Source: Stenotrophomonas panacihumi (lineage in GTDB: Bacteria > Pseudomonadota > Gammaproteobacteria > Xanthomonadales > Xanthomonadaceae). Taken from it: a DNA stretch of 64,000 bases. The position numbers and the translations under genes are program-made. The stretch is from contig NZ_LLXU01000055.1 in the NCBI RefSeq assembly GCF_001431645.1, positions 25,561 to 89,560 of the forward strand. The letters are read 5' to 3'. The notes below the pieces were generated by a model. That model was not told the origin of the DNA. It was given only the letters and a program-made list of their open reading frames with translations, and did not search any database. Of this stretch, positions 8,548-19,533 are shown piece by piece (the stretch's first letter is position 1; the number at the start of each line of letters is the position of its first letter).

Positions 8548-10452
8548 TCAACCGCCCGCCAGCTCCAGCAGCAGCTTGTTGAGCCGGCGCACATAGCCCG
8601 CCGGATCCTTCAGCGTGTCGCCGGCCGCCAGCGCGGCCTGGTCGAACAGCACGCGCGCCAACTCGCCGAAACGGCCTGCGTCGGCCTCCGCATCCAATCG
8701 TCCGATCAACGGATGCGCCGGGTTGAACTCGAACACCGGCTTGGCCTCCGGCAGCTTCTGCCCGCTGACCTCCAGGATCTGCCGCATCTGCAGGCCGAGG
8801 TCATCGCGGCCGATGGCCAGGATCGCCGGCGAGTCGGTCAGCCGCTGCGACACCCGCACCTCGGCCACTTCCTCGCCCAGCGCCTGCTTGATGCGCTCCA
8901 CCAGCGCCTGCTTCTCCTGCGCCGCCTGCTCCTGCGCCTGCTTTTCCTCGGCGCTGTCCAGCGCGCCCAGGTCCAGGTCGCCGCGCGCGATGTCCACGAA
9001 CGACTTGCCGTCGAACTCGGTGAGGTAGCCCATCAGCCACTCATCGATGCGATCGGTCATCAGCAGCACCTCGATGCCCTTCTTGCGGAACACCTCCAGG
9101 TGCGGGCTGTCCTTGATCTGCGCGTGGCTCTCGCCGGTGAGGTAGTACAGCTTGTCCTGGCCCTCGCGCAGGCGCGCGATGTAATCGGCCAGCGCCACGT
9201 CCTGCGCGCCATCGGTGCCGTGGGTGGAGGCGAAGCGCAGCAGGCCGGCGATCTTCTCGCGGTTGCCGTAATCCTCGGCCGGGCCTTCCTTCAGCACCTG
9301 GCCGAACTGCTTCCAGAACGCGGCGTAGTCTTGCGGCTTGTCCTTGGCCAGCTTCTCCAGCATGTCCAGCGAGCGCCTGGTCAGCGCGGCCTTCATCGAG
9401 TCGATGACCGGCCCGGCCTGCAGGATCTCGCGCGAGACATTGAGCGAGAGATCCCCCGAATCCACCACGCCCTTGATGAAGCGCAGGTACAGCGGCAGGA
9501 ACTGCTCGGCCTGGTCCATGATGAAAACGCGCTGCACGTAGAGCTTCAGGCCCTTGGCGGCGTCGCGGTGGTACAGGTCGTACGGCGCGCGGCCGGGCAC
9601 GTACAGCAGCGAGGTGTACTCCAGCTTGCCCTCGACCTTGTTGTGGCTCCACGCCAGCGGGTCAGCATGGTCGTGGGCCAGGTGCTTGTAGAACTCCTGG
9701 TATTCGGCGTCCTTCACCTCGCCGCGCGGCCGCGTCCACAGCGCGCTGGCACGGTTCACGGCTTCCCACTGCGCCTCGGCGCCGGCGTCCTCGCCTTCGG
9801 CTTCCTTGCGCAGTTCCACCGGCAGGGCGATGTGGTCCGAATACTTCTTGATGATGCCGCGCAGGCGCCAGGCATCGGCATAGCCTTCCTCGCCGTCCTT
9901 CAGGTGCAGCACGATGCGCGTGCCGCGCTCGGCGCGCTCGATCGTGGCGACGTTGAACTCGCCCTCGCCACGCGAGGACCAGTGCACGCCCTCGCTGGCG
10001 GGCAGGCCGGCGCGGCGGCTGTAGACATCGACCTGGTCGGCGACGATGAAGGCGCTGTAGAAGCCCACGCCGAACTGGCCGATCAGGTGCGCGTCCTTCT
10101 TCTGGTCGCCGCTGAGGTGGGCCAGGAAGTCGGCGGTGCCGGACTTGGCGATGGTGCCCAGGTGCGCGACGGCCTCCTCGCGGCTCATGCCGATGCCGTT
10201 GTCCTCGATGCTCACCGTGCGCGCGGCGGCGTCGTAGTCGACGCGGATGCGCAGCTCGCCGGCGCCCTCCAGCAGCTCCGGCCGCACCAGCGACTCGAAG
10301 CGCAGCTTGTCCGCCGCGTCGGCGGCATTGGACACCAGCTCGCGCAGGAAGATCTCCTTGTTCGAGTACAGCGAGTGGATCATCAGCTGCAGCAGCTGCT
10401 TGACCTCGGTCTGGAAGCCCAGGGTCTGCGGTTGCGATTCGGTCACGGGCAT
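8548..10452 (-). CDS. htpG: Molecular chaperone HtpG (Hsp90)
   Basis: Cytoplasmic ATP-dependent chaperone of the Hsp90 family. The 634-residue length fits xanthomonad HtpG. The N-terminal GHKL ATPase begins with [17 protein letters not shown] sequence, [26 protein letters not shown] and [11 protein letters not shown]; the middle domain contains the YVQRVFIMD and [20 protein letters not shown] segments. The ATG at 10452 is preceded by AAGGAG, while the 21 extra codons upstream lack a ribosome site. It stands alone, divergent from rsmD and convergent with the small gene at 8208. Confidence 0.97.
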   Translation of the reverse strand: MPVTESQPQTLGFQTEVKQLLQLMIHSLYSNKEIFLRELVSNAADAADKLRFESLVRPELLEGAGELRIRVDYDAAARTVSIEDNGIGMSREEAVAHLGTIAKSGTADFLAHLSGDQKKDAHLIGQFGVGFYSAFIVADQVDVYSRRAGLPASEGVHWSSRGEGEFNVATIERAERGTRIVLHLKDGEEGYADAWRLRGIIKKYSDHIALPVELRKEAEGEDAGAEAQWEAVNRASALWTRPRGEVKDAEYQEFYKHLAHDHADPLAWSHNKVEGKLEYTSLLYVPGRAPYDLYHRDAAKGLKLYVQRVFIMDQAEQFLPLYLRFIKGVVDSGDLSLNVSREILQAGPVIDSMKAALTRRSLDMLEKLAKDKPQDYAAFWKQFGQVLKEGPAEDYGNREKIAGLLRFASTHGTDGAQDVALADYIARLREGQDKLYYLTGESHAQIKDSPHLEVFRKKGIEVLLMTDRIDEWLMGYLTEFDGKSFVDIARGDLDLGALDSAEEKQAQEQAAQEKQALVERIKQALGEEVAEVRVSQRLTDSPAILAIGRDDLGLQMRQILEVSGQKLPEAKPVFEFNPAHPLIGRLDAEADAGRFGELARVLFDQAALAAGDTLKDPAGYVRRLNKLLLELAGG

Positions 10453-10622
10453 GGCTCCTTGGATGGCGGGCCGCAAACGCGGCGATGCCTTCCGGGTATG
10501 GGCCGGTGCGCGCATTTCAAGGCGGCGCGGCCATGCTGGTCTATCATGCGCGGCCTGATGACCCGCCCGACGCTCGCCAACGCCGCCCTCCGTTCGCCCC
10601 TTGCTGCAGCGCGGGGAAGTGC

Positions 10623-11728
<1,106 letters not shown>

Positions 11729-11775
11729 ATTCACCCGTCACACCCATAACAAAACAGGAAACAGGGAGGATCACA

Positions 11776-12270
11776 ATGAAGAATCTCATGCGTGCGCTGC
11801 TCATCGCCTCGATGGCTGCGCTGGCGTTCACCGCCTGCAAGAAGGAAGAAGCCAAGCCGGCCAACGAAGCCGCCGTGGCGCTGAAGGCCCCGGGCAAGGA
11901 CGACGATGCCGGCTGGAAGCAGTACCTGCAGCAGGTCGCCATCCAGAACATGGGCAACGTCACCAACAGCCCGTTCCTGTACTACCTCCCGCCGGAGTCC
12001 GATCCGGAGTTCCAGGCCAAGTACGACCGCCAGGTCGAGAGCGCCACCACGACCATCAGCCGCGGCATCAGCCCGGGCAACATGATCGCCTTCGGCTCCT
12101 CGGCCTCTGCCAAGATGGCCGACATGATCGGCTCGGTGTTCAAGGACGTGCAGGCCGACTCGATGAAGGGCGTGCGCATCGTGTTCATCGGCGACGCCGC
12201 CGACAACGCGCGCGTGCAGACCACCATCCAGCCGACCGGCGCCGAGTACATCTTCGTCGAAGCCAAGTAA
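11776..12270 (+). CDS. Putative lipoprotein, function unknown
   Basis: A 164-residue exported protein. MKNLMRALLIASMAALAFTAC is a type II signal peptide with lipobox ending at Cys21, followed by a Lys/Glu-rich linker. The mature part has no domain I recognise; it ends in a compact segment (GVRIVFIGDAADNARVQ and AEYIFVEAK) that looks like the beta strands of a small alpha/beta fold. A good ribosome site (AGGGAGGA) precedes the ATG. It follows coaD by 47 bases and is followed by a strong hairpin at 12278, so it may be the last gene of an rsmD-coaD transcript. I do not assign a function. Confidence 0.8.
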   Translation: MKNLMRALLIASMAALAFTACKKEEAKPANEAAVALKAPGKDDDAGWKQYLQQVAIQNMGNVTNSPFLYYLPPESDPEFQAKYDRQVESATTTISRGISPGNMIAFGSSASAKMADMIGSVFKDVQADSMKGVRIVFIGDAADNARVQTTIQPTGAEYIFVEAK

Positions 12271-12277
12271 TACCCGC

Positions 12278-12304
12278 GGACCGGGCGCCCCGCGCGCCCG
12301 GTCC
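12278..12304 (+). terminator. Strong GC hairpin, candidate terminator
   Basis: GGACCGGGCGC pairs perfectly with GCGCCCGGTCC (11 bp) across a 5-base loop, eight bases after the lipoprotein stop. The downstream stretch CCCCTTG has few T residues, so it could be a weak intrinsic terminator or a 3'-end stabiliser. Confidence 0.55.
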
Positions 12305-12454
12305 CCTTGCCGGAACCGCCTTGCCGTACCCGCAACTCCCCCAGGTGATCGCCGCCTTCGCGCGTGATCCGCACCCCGCCGGACCGGCCTTCGCCGGAGC
12401 CGCGCCCACGCCCCGCGCGCGAGAAGCCGCCCGCGCCGCCGCGATGCCGCCGCC

Positions 12455-12739
12455 ATGTCGCTGAAGATCAACGAGCTGTGCGTCAACTGCGATGTCTGCG
12501 AGCCGGCCTGCCCGAACCGGGCCATTTCCATGGGCGAGACCATCTACATCATCGACCCGGCGCGCTGCACCGAGTGCATCGGCCATTACGATGAGCCGCA
12601 GTGCGTGATGGTCTGCCCGGTCGAATGCATCGACCCCGACCCGGACATCCCGGAGACCCACGACCAGCTGCTGGCCAAGCTGCGCCAGCTGCAGATCGAC
12701 CATCCCGAGTTCTACGAAGAGGAACCGCCGTCGCCATGA
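12455..12739 (+). CDS. YfhL-type 2[4Fe-4S] ferredoxin
   Basis: A 94-residue cytoplasmic electron carrier of the YfhL family. Two cluster motifs are visible: CVNCDVCEPACP at the N-terminus, and CTECIGHYDEPQCVMVCP with the long loop between second and third cysteines that characterises YfhL/Allochromatium-type ferredoxins. An acidic tail follows. Xanthomonads often carry such a gene near coaD. Its stop overlaps the ggt start (ATGA), so the two are coupled even though their products work in different compartments. The electron partner is unknown. Confidence 0.93.
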   Translation: MSLKINELCVNCDVCEPACPNRAISMGETIYIIDPARCTECIGHYDEPQCVMVCPVECIDPDPDIPETHDQLLAKLRQLQIDHPEFYEEEPPSP

Positions 12740-14487
12740 AGCCCTTCGCCCGCCCCGTGTTGCTGTGCCTGCTGGCGCTGTTCGCCACGCCGTCCTTCGC
12801 CGCCGAACCGCCGGCGCCCGCGAGCGGCAGCCCCCAGCACCCGCCGGGCGCGGCCGTGGCGAGCGGACATCGGCTGGCCACCGAGGCCGGCCTGCAGGTC
12901 CTGAAGGAGGGCGGCAACGCGTTCGACGCCGCGGTGGCGGTTTCTTCCACGCTGGCGGTGGTCGAGCCGATCAGCTCGGGCCTGGGCGGTGGCGGCTTCT
13001 TCCTGCTGCATGACGCGAAGACCGGCAAGGACGTGATGCTGGATGCGCGCGAGTACGCGCCCGAGTCCGCCACGCCGCAGCAGTTCCTCGACAAGAACGG
13101 CGACCTGGACCGCGACCGCTCGGTCAACGGCCCGTGGTCGGCCGGCATTCCCGGCCTGCCGGCGGCGCTGGTCGAACTGGCGGGCAAGCATGGCCGCCTG
13201 CCGCTGAAGCAGTCGCTGGCGCCGGCGATCCGCATCGCCACCGAAGGCTTCCCGGTGTACGAGCGCATGGCCAAGGGCTATGCCTCGCGCCGCGAAGTGA
13301 TGGAGCGCTACCCCGGGACGCGCGAGGTGTACCTGCGCAACGGCCGGCCGATCGCCACCGGCGACGTGTTCAAGCAGCCGGAGCTGGCGCACACGCTGGC
13401 GCTGCTCGGCGACAAGGGTTTCGACGGCTTCTATCGCGGCGAGACCGCCAGGAAGCTGCTGGCCGGCGTGAAGCAGGCCGGTGGCCGCTGGACCGCGCAG
13501 GAACTGGCCGGCTACCAGGTCAAGGAACGCGCGCCGATCAGCTTCCAGTACCGCGACTGGAAGATCACCACCGCGCCGCCGCCGTCCTCCGGTGGCATCG
13601 CGCTGGCGGAGATGCTGCAGATCCTCGAAGGCTGGGACCTGGCCAAGCTGGATGACGTGCAGCGCACGCACCTGGTGGTGGAGGCCATGCGCCGCGCCTA
13701 CCGCGACCGCACGTTCTTCCTGGGCGACCCGGACTTCGTCACCATCCCGCAGCGCGTGCTCACCAGCCCGGATTACGCGATGGGCCTGCGCGCCACCATC
13801 AACCCGGACAAGGCCACCCCGAGCGACCTGCTCTCGGGCAACCCCACGCCGCTGGAAGACGACGAGACCACGCACTTCTCCATCATCGACAGCGAAGGCA
13901 ACCGCGTCGGCGCCACGCAGACGGTGAACCTGCTGTACGGCTCGGGCCTGATTCCCAAGGGCACCGGCGTGCTGCTCAACGACGAGATGGACGACTTCGC
14001 GCTCAAGCCCGGCACGCCCAACGCATTCGGCGTGATGGGCTACGAGGCCAATGCGCCCAAGCCGGGCAAGCGCATGCTCAGCTCGATGACGCCGACCTTC
14101 ATGGAATCGCCGCAGCGCGTGACCGTGCTCGGCACGCCGGGTGGCAGCCGCATCATCACCATGGTGCTGCTGGGCATCCTCGGCTATGACGCCGGGCTGG
14201 ACGCGCAGCAGGTCGCCGCATTGCCGCGTTACCACCACCAGTGGCTGCCGGACAAGATCGAAGCCGAAAGCGGTGCGTTCACGCCGGAAGTCGTCGCGGG
14301 CCTGCGCAAGCTCGGCCATACGGTCGACGTGCCGGGCGACAGCGCCGAAGGTGGCCGCGGTTCCAGCCACGTGTGGGGCAACCTGCAGACCGTGGAATGG
14401 GACCTGCGCGGCAACGTGCTGCGCGGCGGCAGCGACCCGCGCAACCCGGTGGGCAGCGCCGAAGTGGTCGCCGCCCCGGCCAACTGA
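12736..14487 (+). CDS. ggt: Gamma-glutamyltransferase (periplasmic)
   Basis: Ntn-hydrolase that cleaves or transfers the gamma-glutamyl group of glutathione and related peptides in the periplasm. The 583-residue precursor starts [22 protein letters not shown], a Sec signal peptide. The autocatalytic cleavage site is in [11 protein letters not shown], making Thr378 the likely nucleophile and new N-terminus of the small subunit. [11 protein letters not shown] and NDEMDDF are further family motifs. The frame is open upstream, but ATG 12736 gives the signal peptide and overlaps the ferredoxin stop. An MBL hydrolase follows 10 bases downstream. Confidence 0.95.
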   Translation: MKPFARPVLLCLLALFATPSFAAEPPAPASGSPQHPPGAAVASGHRLATEAGLQVLKEGGNAFDAAVAVSSTLAVVEPISSGLGGGGFFLLHDAKTGKDVMLDAREYAPESATPQQFLDKNGDLDRDRSVNGPWSAGIPGLPAALVELAGKHGRLPLKQSLAPAIRIATEGFPVYERMAKGYASRREVMERYPGTREVYLRNGRPIATGDVFKQPELAHTLALLGDKGFDGFYRGETARKLLAGVKQAGGRWTAQELAGYQVKERAPISFQYRDWKITTAPPPSSGGIALAEMLQILEGWDLAKLDDVQRTHLVVEAMRRAYRDRTFFLGDPDFVTIPQRVLTSPDYAMGLRATINPDKATPSDLLSGNPTPLEDDETTHFSIIDSEGNRVGATQTVNLLYGSGLIPKGTGVLLNDEMDDFALKPGTPNAFGVMGYEANAPKPGKRMLSSMTPTFMESPQRVTVLGTPGGSRIITMVLLGILGYDAGLDAQQVAALPRYHHQWLPDKIEAESGAFTPEVVAGLRKLGHTVDVPGDSAEGGRGSSHVWGNLQTVEWDLRGNVLRGGSDPRNPVGSAEVVAAPAN

Positions 14488-14497
14488 GGATTCGGCG

Positions 14498-15400
14498 ATG
14501 AAGCTCTGGTCCCTGCGTGGCAACAGCCAGAAGCTCGACGGCGGCGCGATGTTCGGCAACGCGCCACGCGCCCTGTGGGAAAAGTGGGCCGCGCCGGACG
14601 AACACAACCGCATCGAGCTGGCCTGCCGCGCGCTGCTGGCCAGCCCGCTGGCCGGCAAGACGGTGCTGTTCGAGACCGGCATCGGCGCGTTCTTCGAGCC
14701 GAAACTGCGCGAGCGCTATGGCGTGCAGGAAGCCCGGCACGTGCTGATCGATTCGCTGCGCGAGGCCGGCTTCGAGCACGAGGACATCGACGTGGTGGTG
14801 CTGAGCCATCTCCACTTCGACCATGCCGGCGGCCTGCTCGCGCCGTGGGGCGAAGGTCGCGCGCCGGAGCTGCTGTTTCCCAACGCCACCTTCGTGGTCG
14901 GCGCGGCGCATTGGCAACGCGCGCTGCAACCGCATCCGCGCGACCGCGCCAGCTTCATTCCGGAACTGCCCGCGCTGCTGCGCGAGAGCGGGCGGCTGGA
15001 GATCGTCGATGGCGCGCATTCGCAGGCACTCGGCGACAGCGTGCGCTTCACCTTCAGTGACGGCCATACGCCGGGGCTGATGCTGGCCGAGATCGTGGGC
15101 CCGGAGTTGATCGACGGCCAGCCGCATGGCGGCGTGGTGTTCTGCGCCGACCTGATCCCAGGCCGTTCGTGGGTGCATGTGCCCATCACCATGGGGTACG
15201 ACCGCAACGCCGAGCTGCTGATCGACGAGAAGCACGCCTTCCTCGACGACAAGCTGGCGCGCAACGTCCATCTGTTCTTCACCCATGACCCGGACTGCGC
15301 GCTGGCCCAGGTGGTGCGCGATGACCGCGGCCGCTACGGCACCACGCACGAGGTCGCCGAGCTGCGCGCACGCAGTCTGTTCACGCCGCTGTTGGCCTGA
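14498..15400 (+). CDS. MBL-fold metallohydrolase
   Basis: A 300-residue metallo-beta-lactamase-fold hydrolase with the zinc motif HLHFDHAGG (H104, H106, D108, H109) and later metal ligands in SDGHTPG and [15 protein letters not shown]. No signal peptide, so probably cytoplasmic. GAGGA precedes the ATG, ten bases after ggt, pointing to cotranscription. The fold covers glyoxalase II, lactonases and quorum-quenching enzymes; the substrate cannot be told from sequence. The neighbouring GGT makes a thiol or glutathione derivative possible, but that is only context. Confidence 0.85.
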   Translation: MKLWSLRGNSQKLDGGAMFGNAPRALWEKWAAPDEHNRIELACRALLASPLAGKTVLFETGIGAFFEPKLRERYGVQEARHVLIDSLREAGFEHEDIDVVVLSHLHFDHAGGLLAPWGEGRAPELLFPNATFVVGAAHWQRALQPHPRDRASFIPELPALLRESGRLEIVDGAHSQALGDSVRFTFSDGHTPGLMLAEIVGPELIDGQPHGGVVFCADLIPGRSWVHVPITMGYDRNAELLIDEKHAFLDDKLARNVHLFFTHDPDCALAQVVRDDRGRYGTTHEVAELRARSLFTPLLA

Positions 15401-15487
15401 ACGTCCCGCGCGCCGCCTGGGTGCGCGGCTTGCACGGGCGACCGCTCGCCGGGCACGATCACGCGTCCCCCCGATGAGCGTGCTTCG

Positions 15488-17230
15488 ATGTCCCACCGCC
15501 TCCTGCGGCGCCTCGCCGCATCCTGCCTGCTGGTTGTTGCCGTTCCCGCGCTGGCCGAACCGGCCATCCGCGTGGACCAACTCGGCTTTGTGCCCGGCGC
15601 GCGCAAGCTGGCGGTGGTCGAGGGGATCGAGGCGAGCCAGCCTTTCAGCGTGGTGCGCGCCAAAGACGGCAAGACGGTGTTCAAGGGCACGCTGGAAGCT
15701 CCCGCGAACTGGACGCCGGCCGACCGCATGGCGGCGCTGGCCGATTTCAGCGCATTCGGCACGCCGGGTGTCTACCGCATCGAAGTGCGTGGCGTGCCGG
15801 CCTCCGATGCGTTCCGCATCGACGCCAAGGCGTATGCCGGCCTGAACGACGCCGCGCTGAAGGCGTACTACTACAACCGCGCGAGCACGGCGTTGGATGC
15901 CAGGCACGCGGGCGTCTACGCGCGCGCGGCGGGCCATCCCGACACGCAGGTGGAGATCCATCCTTCGGCCGCCTCGCCGGGGCGGCCGGCCGGCACCGTG
16001 GTCTCCGCGCCCAAGGGCTGGTACGACGCCGGCGACTACAACAAGTACATCGTGAACTCCGGCATCTCGACCTGGACCCTGCTGGCCGCTTACGCGCATT
16101 ACCCGAAGTTCTTCAAGGGCCGCGATATCAACATCCCGGAGAGCGGCAATGCCGTGCCCGACATCCTCGACGAGGCGATGTGGAACCTGGAATGGATGCT
16201 CGCCATGCAGGACCCGGGCGATGGCGGCGTCTACCACAAGCTCACCAACCTGCAGTTCGACGGCATCGTGATGCCCGCGCAGGCCAACGCCAGGCGCTAC
16301 ATGGTGGGCAAGGGCACGGCGGCCACGCTGGATTTCGCCGCGGTGATGGCGAAGGCCGCGCGCGTCTATGCACCCTACGAGGCGCAGTTCCCCGGCGTGC
16401 CGGCGCGCATGCGCGCGGCAGCCGAGGCGGCATGGGGCTGGGCGATGACGCATCCCGACGTGGCTTACGTGCAGCCTGGCGACGTCAAGACCGGCGGCTA
16501 CAACGACGAGACGTTCGACGACGAATTCGCCTGGGCCGCCGCGGAGCTTTACCTGCTGACCGGCACGCCGGCGTACTACCAGACCTTCGAGCGCCACGCG
16601 CAGCCGCCGGGCGTGCCGAACTGGGCGAACGTCGGCGCGCTGGGCTGGATCTCGCTGGCGAGCGAGCTGCCGCGCCTGCCCGACGATGCCGCGCGGGCGA
16701 AAGTGCGCGACGGCGTGGTAGGCGAGGCTTCGAAGCTGGCGACGAAGTGGTCGCAATCGGCATGGCGGGTATCCATGCAGCCGGGCGATTTCCGCTGGGG
16801 CAGCAATGCCGACGTGCTCAACCAGGCGATGATGCTGTTGCAGGGCTACCGGCTGGATGGCGACCGTGCGCAGCTGGACGCCGCGCAGTCGCAGCTGGAT
16901 TACATCCTGGGTCGCAACCCGCTGGGCGTGTCGTTCGTGACCGGGCAGGGCGCGCGCAGCCCGATGAACATCCATCACCGGCCTTCGGAGGCCGACGGCA
17001 TCACCGCGCCGGTGCCGGGCTGGCTGTCGGGTGGCCCGAACCCGGGGCAGCAGGATGCCAAGGACTGCAAGACGGCGCGCTATGCGAGCGCGTTGCCGGC
17101 GCTGTCGTGGCTGGACGATACCTGCAGCTATGCCAGCAACGAGGTGGCGATCAACTGGAATGCGCCGCTGGTGTACGTGAGCGCGGCGTTGCAGGCGCTG
17201 ACGCCGGCCACGGTGGAAGGGAAGCGCTGA
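15488..17230 (+). CDS. Secreted glycoside hydrolase family 9 endoglucanase
   Basis: A 580-residue exported enzyme expected to cut beta-1,4-glucans. MSHRLLRRLAASCLLVVAVPALA is a signal peptide. Residues about 24-110 form the Ig-like N-terminal domain typical of CelD-type GH9 enzymes (IRVDQLGFVPGARKLAVV). The catalytic (alpha/alpha)6 domain begins near 120, with WYDAGDYNKY carrying the aspartates D180 and D183, and ends with SNEVAINWNAPL carrying the acid Glu552. No carbohydrate-binding module or dockerin is seen. It is a single gene. Substrate range (cellulose, mixed-linkage glucan, oligosaccharides) is not predictable. Confidence 0.92.
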   Translation: MSHRLLRRLAASCLLVVAVPALAEPAIRVDQLGFVPGARKLAVVEGIEASQPFSVVRAKDGKTVFKGTLEAPANWTPADRMAALADFSAFGTPGVYRIEVRGVPASDAFRIDAKAYAGLNDAALKAYYYNRASTALDARHAGVYARAAGHPDTQVEIHPSAASPGRPAGTVVSAPKGWYDAGDYNKYIVNSGISTWTLLAAYAHYPKFFKGRDINIPESGNAVPDILDEAMWNLEWMLAMQDPGDGGVYHKLTNLQFDGIVMPAQANARRYMVGKGTAATLDFAAVMAKAARVYAPYEAQFPGVPARMRAAAEAAWGWAMTHPDVAYVQPGDVKTGGYNDETFDDEFAWAAAELYLLTGTPAYYQTFERHAQPPGVPNWANVGALGWISLASELPRLPDDAARAKVRDGVVGEASKLATKWSQSAWRVSMQPGDFRWGSNADVLNQAMMLLQGYRLDGDRAQLDAAQSQLDYILGRNPLGVSFVTGQGARSPMNIHHRPSEADGITAPVPGWLSGGPNPGQQDAKDCKTARYASALPALSWLDDTCSYASNEVAINWNAPLVYVSAALQALTPATVEGKR

Positions 17231-17251
17231 GGCGAAAGGGTTGCTTGTCAG

Positions 17252-17286
17252 CCGATGGGAACTGACGGAACATCAGGCCCCATCGG
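17252..17286. repeat. Nested inverted repeat downstream of the GH9 gene
   Basis: CCGATGGG at 17252-17259 pairs with CCCATCGG at 17279-17286, and an inner CTGA/TCAG pair sits in the loop. It lies 22 bases after the GH9 stop and before the small gene at 17336. No T run follows, so it may be a 3'-end stabiliser or a weak terminator. Confidence 0.4.
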
Positions 17287-17335
17287 GCGTTGCGACTGAA
17301 AGGATTCGCCTGGCTACCGACCATTGGAGGGACGC

Positions 17336-17623
17336 ATGACCCGATCGACCGTACGCATACTGCTCGTGATGTCGCTCATCTGGTTGGTGATGGTGGCGGG
17401 TCTCGCGGCGTTGTTCTATCCCTCGGTGGGTGGCATCGCCGCCATCATGGAACCCAACCCGTTCTGGTCGGTATCGGCGACCGGCATTCCTGCCGCACCT
17501 TTCAAGGTGACGCTTCATCGGGTGCCCTGGTTGGTCATTAACCTGGGGCCACTGGTCGCGCTCTGGGGATTCGCAGTGTTCATGACGATCGCGACGCGGC
17601 CTCGCACGCTGCCGGAAGCGTGA
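17336..17623 (+). CDS. Small two-helix membrane protein, unknown
   Basis: A 95-residue hydrophobic protein with two predicted membrane helices (about residues 8-27 and 66-86) joined by a periplasmic loop rich in Pro and aromatic residues. ATG at 17336 is chosen over an in-frame TTG at 17324 because GGAGG (17326-17330) lies five bases upstream of the ATG. I recognise no family. It has its own intergenic space on both sides. Confidence 0.65.
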   Translation: MTRSTVRILLVMSLIWLVMVAGLAALFYPSVGGIAAIMEPNPFWSVSATGIPAAPFKVTLHRVPWLVINLGPLVALWGFAVFMTIATRPRTLPEA

Positions 17624-17700
17624 CAACGTGGGGGGAGCATCGTGGCCGTAGCAGACAAGAGCTAAACCGTGAGGTCGGCTGACGCGTGGCCCTGAGCATG

Positions 17701-17726
17701 GGGGCGCTACCTGCCGGCAGCGCCCC
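17701..17726. terminator. Candidate bidirectional terminator hairpin
   Basis: GGGGCGCT (17701-17708) pairs perfectly with AGCGCCCC (17719-17726) over a 10-base loop, in the 141-base gap between the rightward small membrane gene and the leftward hydrolase gene. No T tract. Confidence 0.45.
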
Positions 17727-17764
17727 ACGTCGATAGGACATCCACGCTTTGGCCGAGCGTTTCG

Positions 17765-18688
17765 TTACCGGTCGAGGAATCCGACCAGCGCCGGAATCGT
17801 CTGCCCGGGCGCTTCCTCCATCAGCCAGTGGCCCGAGCCCTTGATGATGACACCCTCGACATTCGTGTCGACCATCCGCCCCTGGTCGATCAGGAACTGG
17901 CCGCCGGCCTTCTCACCGGAGAGCACCAGCATGGGCATGTGCAGCGGGGTCTGGGCGAGACCGGCGAAGTCCTTGGCATCCTGCTCGAAGTTGCGGAAGT
18001 ACTCGAAGCCGGCGCGCATGCCGCCGGGCTGGGCGTACTGCGCCGCGTAGAACTGGCGGTCGGCCTCGGGCACCGAGTGCGTGCGGTCAGCGGCGAAGTC
18101 GTTCCAGAAGTGCTCGAAGTAGATGCGCTCGCGGCCATCGACCAGCTTGAGCGGCGTCTCGCCGTAGAAGTGGAAATGCCACAGGTCGCGCAGTAGCCAT
18201 ACCTTGGTCCAGTCGCCCACGCCGGGCAGGAACGCATCCATCAGCACCACGCTTTCGACCTGGTCCGGATATTGCGCCGCGTACGCGTAGGCCACCATCA
18301 GGCCGATGTCATGCCCGACGATCTTCACCTTGGGATAGCCCAGCGACTGCACCAGCGCATGGATGTCCTGGGCCATGGTCTTCTTGTCGTAGCCGCCGGC
18401 CGGCTTGGAGGAGCCGCCCGCGCCGCGCAGGTCGGGCGCGATGACGACGTGGCGGCCGGCCAGCTCGCGCATCAGTGGCTGCCACATGCGGCTGGTCTCG
18501 GCGTAGCCGTGCAGCAGCACCACGGGCGTGCCGTCGCCGTGGCCGGCTTGCAGGTAGTGCAGGGTGACGCCGTTGACGTTGGCGGTGTGGCTCTGGATGT
18601 CCACGTTCGCCGCATGGGCGACGGTGGCGGCGAACAGCGCGAGCCCTCCGAGGGCGGCGCGCTGGAAGAAGCGAAGGAGCGTTTTCAT
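17765..18688 (-). CDS. Exported alpha/beta hydrolase, epoxide-hydrolase/dehalogenase type
   Basis: A 307-residue alpha/beta-hydrolase with an N-terminal signal peptide (cleavage after about VAHA, residue 26). The oxyanion motif LLHGYAETSRMW is at about 58-69. The nucleophile elbow is VGHDIG, so the nucleophile is Asp127 rather than Ser, as in epoxide hydrolases and haloalkane/fluoroacetate dehalogenases; the catalytic His is in GSGHWLMEE. GAGGAA precedes the ATG at 18688. It follows the isochorismatase-like gene by 23 bases and forms a two-gene operon under the shared 71-nt block. The substrate is unknown. Confidence 0.85.
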   Translation of the reverse strand: MKTLLRFFQRAALGGLALFAATVAHAANVDIQSHTANVNGVTLHYLQAGHGDGTPVVLLHGYAETSRMWQPLMRELAGRHVVIAPDLRGAGGSSKPAGGYDKKTMAQDIHALVQSLGYPKVKIVGHDIGLMVAYAYAAQYPDQVESVVLMDAFLPGVGDWTKVWLLRDLWHFHFYGETPLKLVDGRERIYFEHFWNDFAADRTHSVPEADRQFYAAQYAQPGGMRAGFEYFRNFEQDAKDFAGLAQTPLHMPMLVLSGEKAGGQFLIDQGRMVDTNVEGVIIKGSGHWLMEEAPGQTIPALVGFLDR

Positions 18689-18711
18689 GGAAGTTCCTCG
18701 TCGAGATGGGG

Positions 18712-19353
18712 TCATGGATCAGTGGTGAAGGGCACGCGCGCCAGGAACTCGCGCGTCGTGAGCAGGGCATGCGCGTAGGTCGGTCCGTTGACCTCGTGCG
18801 CGTAGAACATCGCGTCGTGGCTCAGCGCGGCGGTGGCATCGGTGACCAGGGTGACGTGGTAGCCCAGCTCGCTGGCGTGGCGCGCGGTGGTCTCGATGCA
18901 GGTGTTGGCGATCACCCCGACCACGACGACATGGCTGATGCGCTGCTGCTTGAGCAGCAGGTCCAGGTCCGTGCCGACGAAGCCGTTCGCGCCCCAGTGT
19001 TCCTTGGCGACGGTGTCGCCGGGCTCGGGCATGAAGTGCGGGTGCCACTGGCCGCCCCAGCTGTTTTTTCCGAAGGCCTGGGCCTGCGAAGTCACCTGCT
19101 GCCAGGGCGTGGGGTGCTGCCAGCGGTCGAAGTCGTTGGGCATCGCGCGGTGGTGGGGCACGAAGAACAACGGCCACCGCGCGCAGCGGATCGCCTGCCG
19201 GATGCGGCGCAGGTTCGCCAGCAGGTCCACGGCCCCGGCCACGTCCGCCAGCCGCGGCCAGAACTTGCCGCCTTCGGAGAGGAAGTCGTTGTAGGGGTCG
19301 ACCAGCAGCAGCGCGGTATGCCCCGGTGGATAGACCGGCCCCAGCGAATCCAT
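18712..19353 (-). CDS. Isochorismatase-like cysteine hydrolase
   Basis: A 213-residue cytoplasmic hydrolase of the isochorismatase/YcaC/nicotinamidase superfamily. The catalytic triad is visible: Asp19 in LLVDPYNDF, Lys117 in TVAKEHWG and Cys152 in ANTCIETTARHASELGY. The presence of Cys favours amide hydrolysis over true isochorismatase activity. First gene of a leftward operon with the Asp-type alpha/beta hydrolase. The start is 93 bases from the 16-bp dyad at 19447. Confidence 0.88.
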   Translation of the reverse strand: MDSLGPVYPPGHTALLLVDPYNDFLSEGGKFWPRLADVAGAVDLLANLRRIRQAIRCARWPLFFVPHHRAMPNDFDRWQHPTPWQQVTSQAQAFGKNSWGGQWHPHFMPEPGDTVAKEHWGANGFVGTDLDLLLKQQRISHVVVVGVIANTCIETTARHASELGYHVTLVTDATAALSHDAMFYAHEVNGPTYAHALLTTREFLARVPFTTDP

Positions 19354-19391
19354 GGCTGCTTCTCCGGGCGCGCGCCGTGTGCGCCTGCCAT

Positions 19392-19462
19392 GCCAGCATC
19401 GGCGGCGCGCCCTTCCGTGGCATCGCGGTGAACGGTGGCCCGCGCGTCCTCCATTTGGGGGA
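19392..19462 (-). promoter_or_regulatory. Shared 71-nt regulatory block, copy 1, with 16-bp dyad
   Basis: The dyad TCCTCCATTTGGGGGA at 19447-19462 (read leftwards TCCCCCAAATGGAGGA, arms matching 5 of 6) is identical to the one at 21674-21689. The 55 bases between it and the leftward gene are also related to copy 2: ungapped alignment of the 71-nt blocks gives 52 identities by my count. The block lies upstream of the isochorismatase-like operon and also 71 bases before the divergent response-regulator gene. It is the best candidate for the binding site of that regulator. Confidence 0.65.
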
Positions 19463-19486
19463 TGCCCCCGGGTAGCCCCGGGTTGC

Positions 19487-19492
19487 TATACA
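19487..19492 (+). promoter_or_regulatory. Candidate -10 of the response regulator gene
   Basis: TATACA lies 41 bases upstream of the response-regulator ATG and 24 bases past the dyad at 19447-19462. The -35 region is not obvious, consistent with activator dependence, but this is a short, weak motif. Confidence 0.35.
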
Positions 19493-19533
19493 TTGCGCCG
19501 TGACCGGCAGGGGCGGGCGTAGCGGAGCGGGAC

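Noticed and set aside
19092..19456. Short leftward frame starting in the dyad (MEDARATV) similar to one at 21681 (MEEGRATV)
   Set aside because: The similarity is due to the duplicated 71-nt DNA block. There is no ribosome site, the frames run out of frame into the following genes, and changes are not enriched at third positions.
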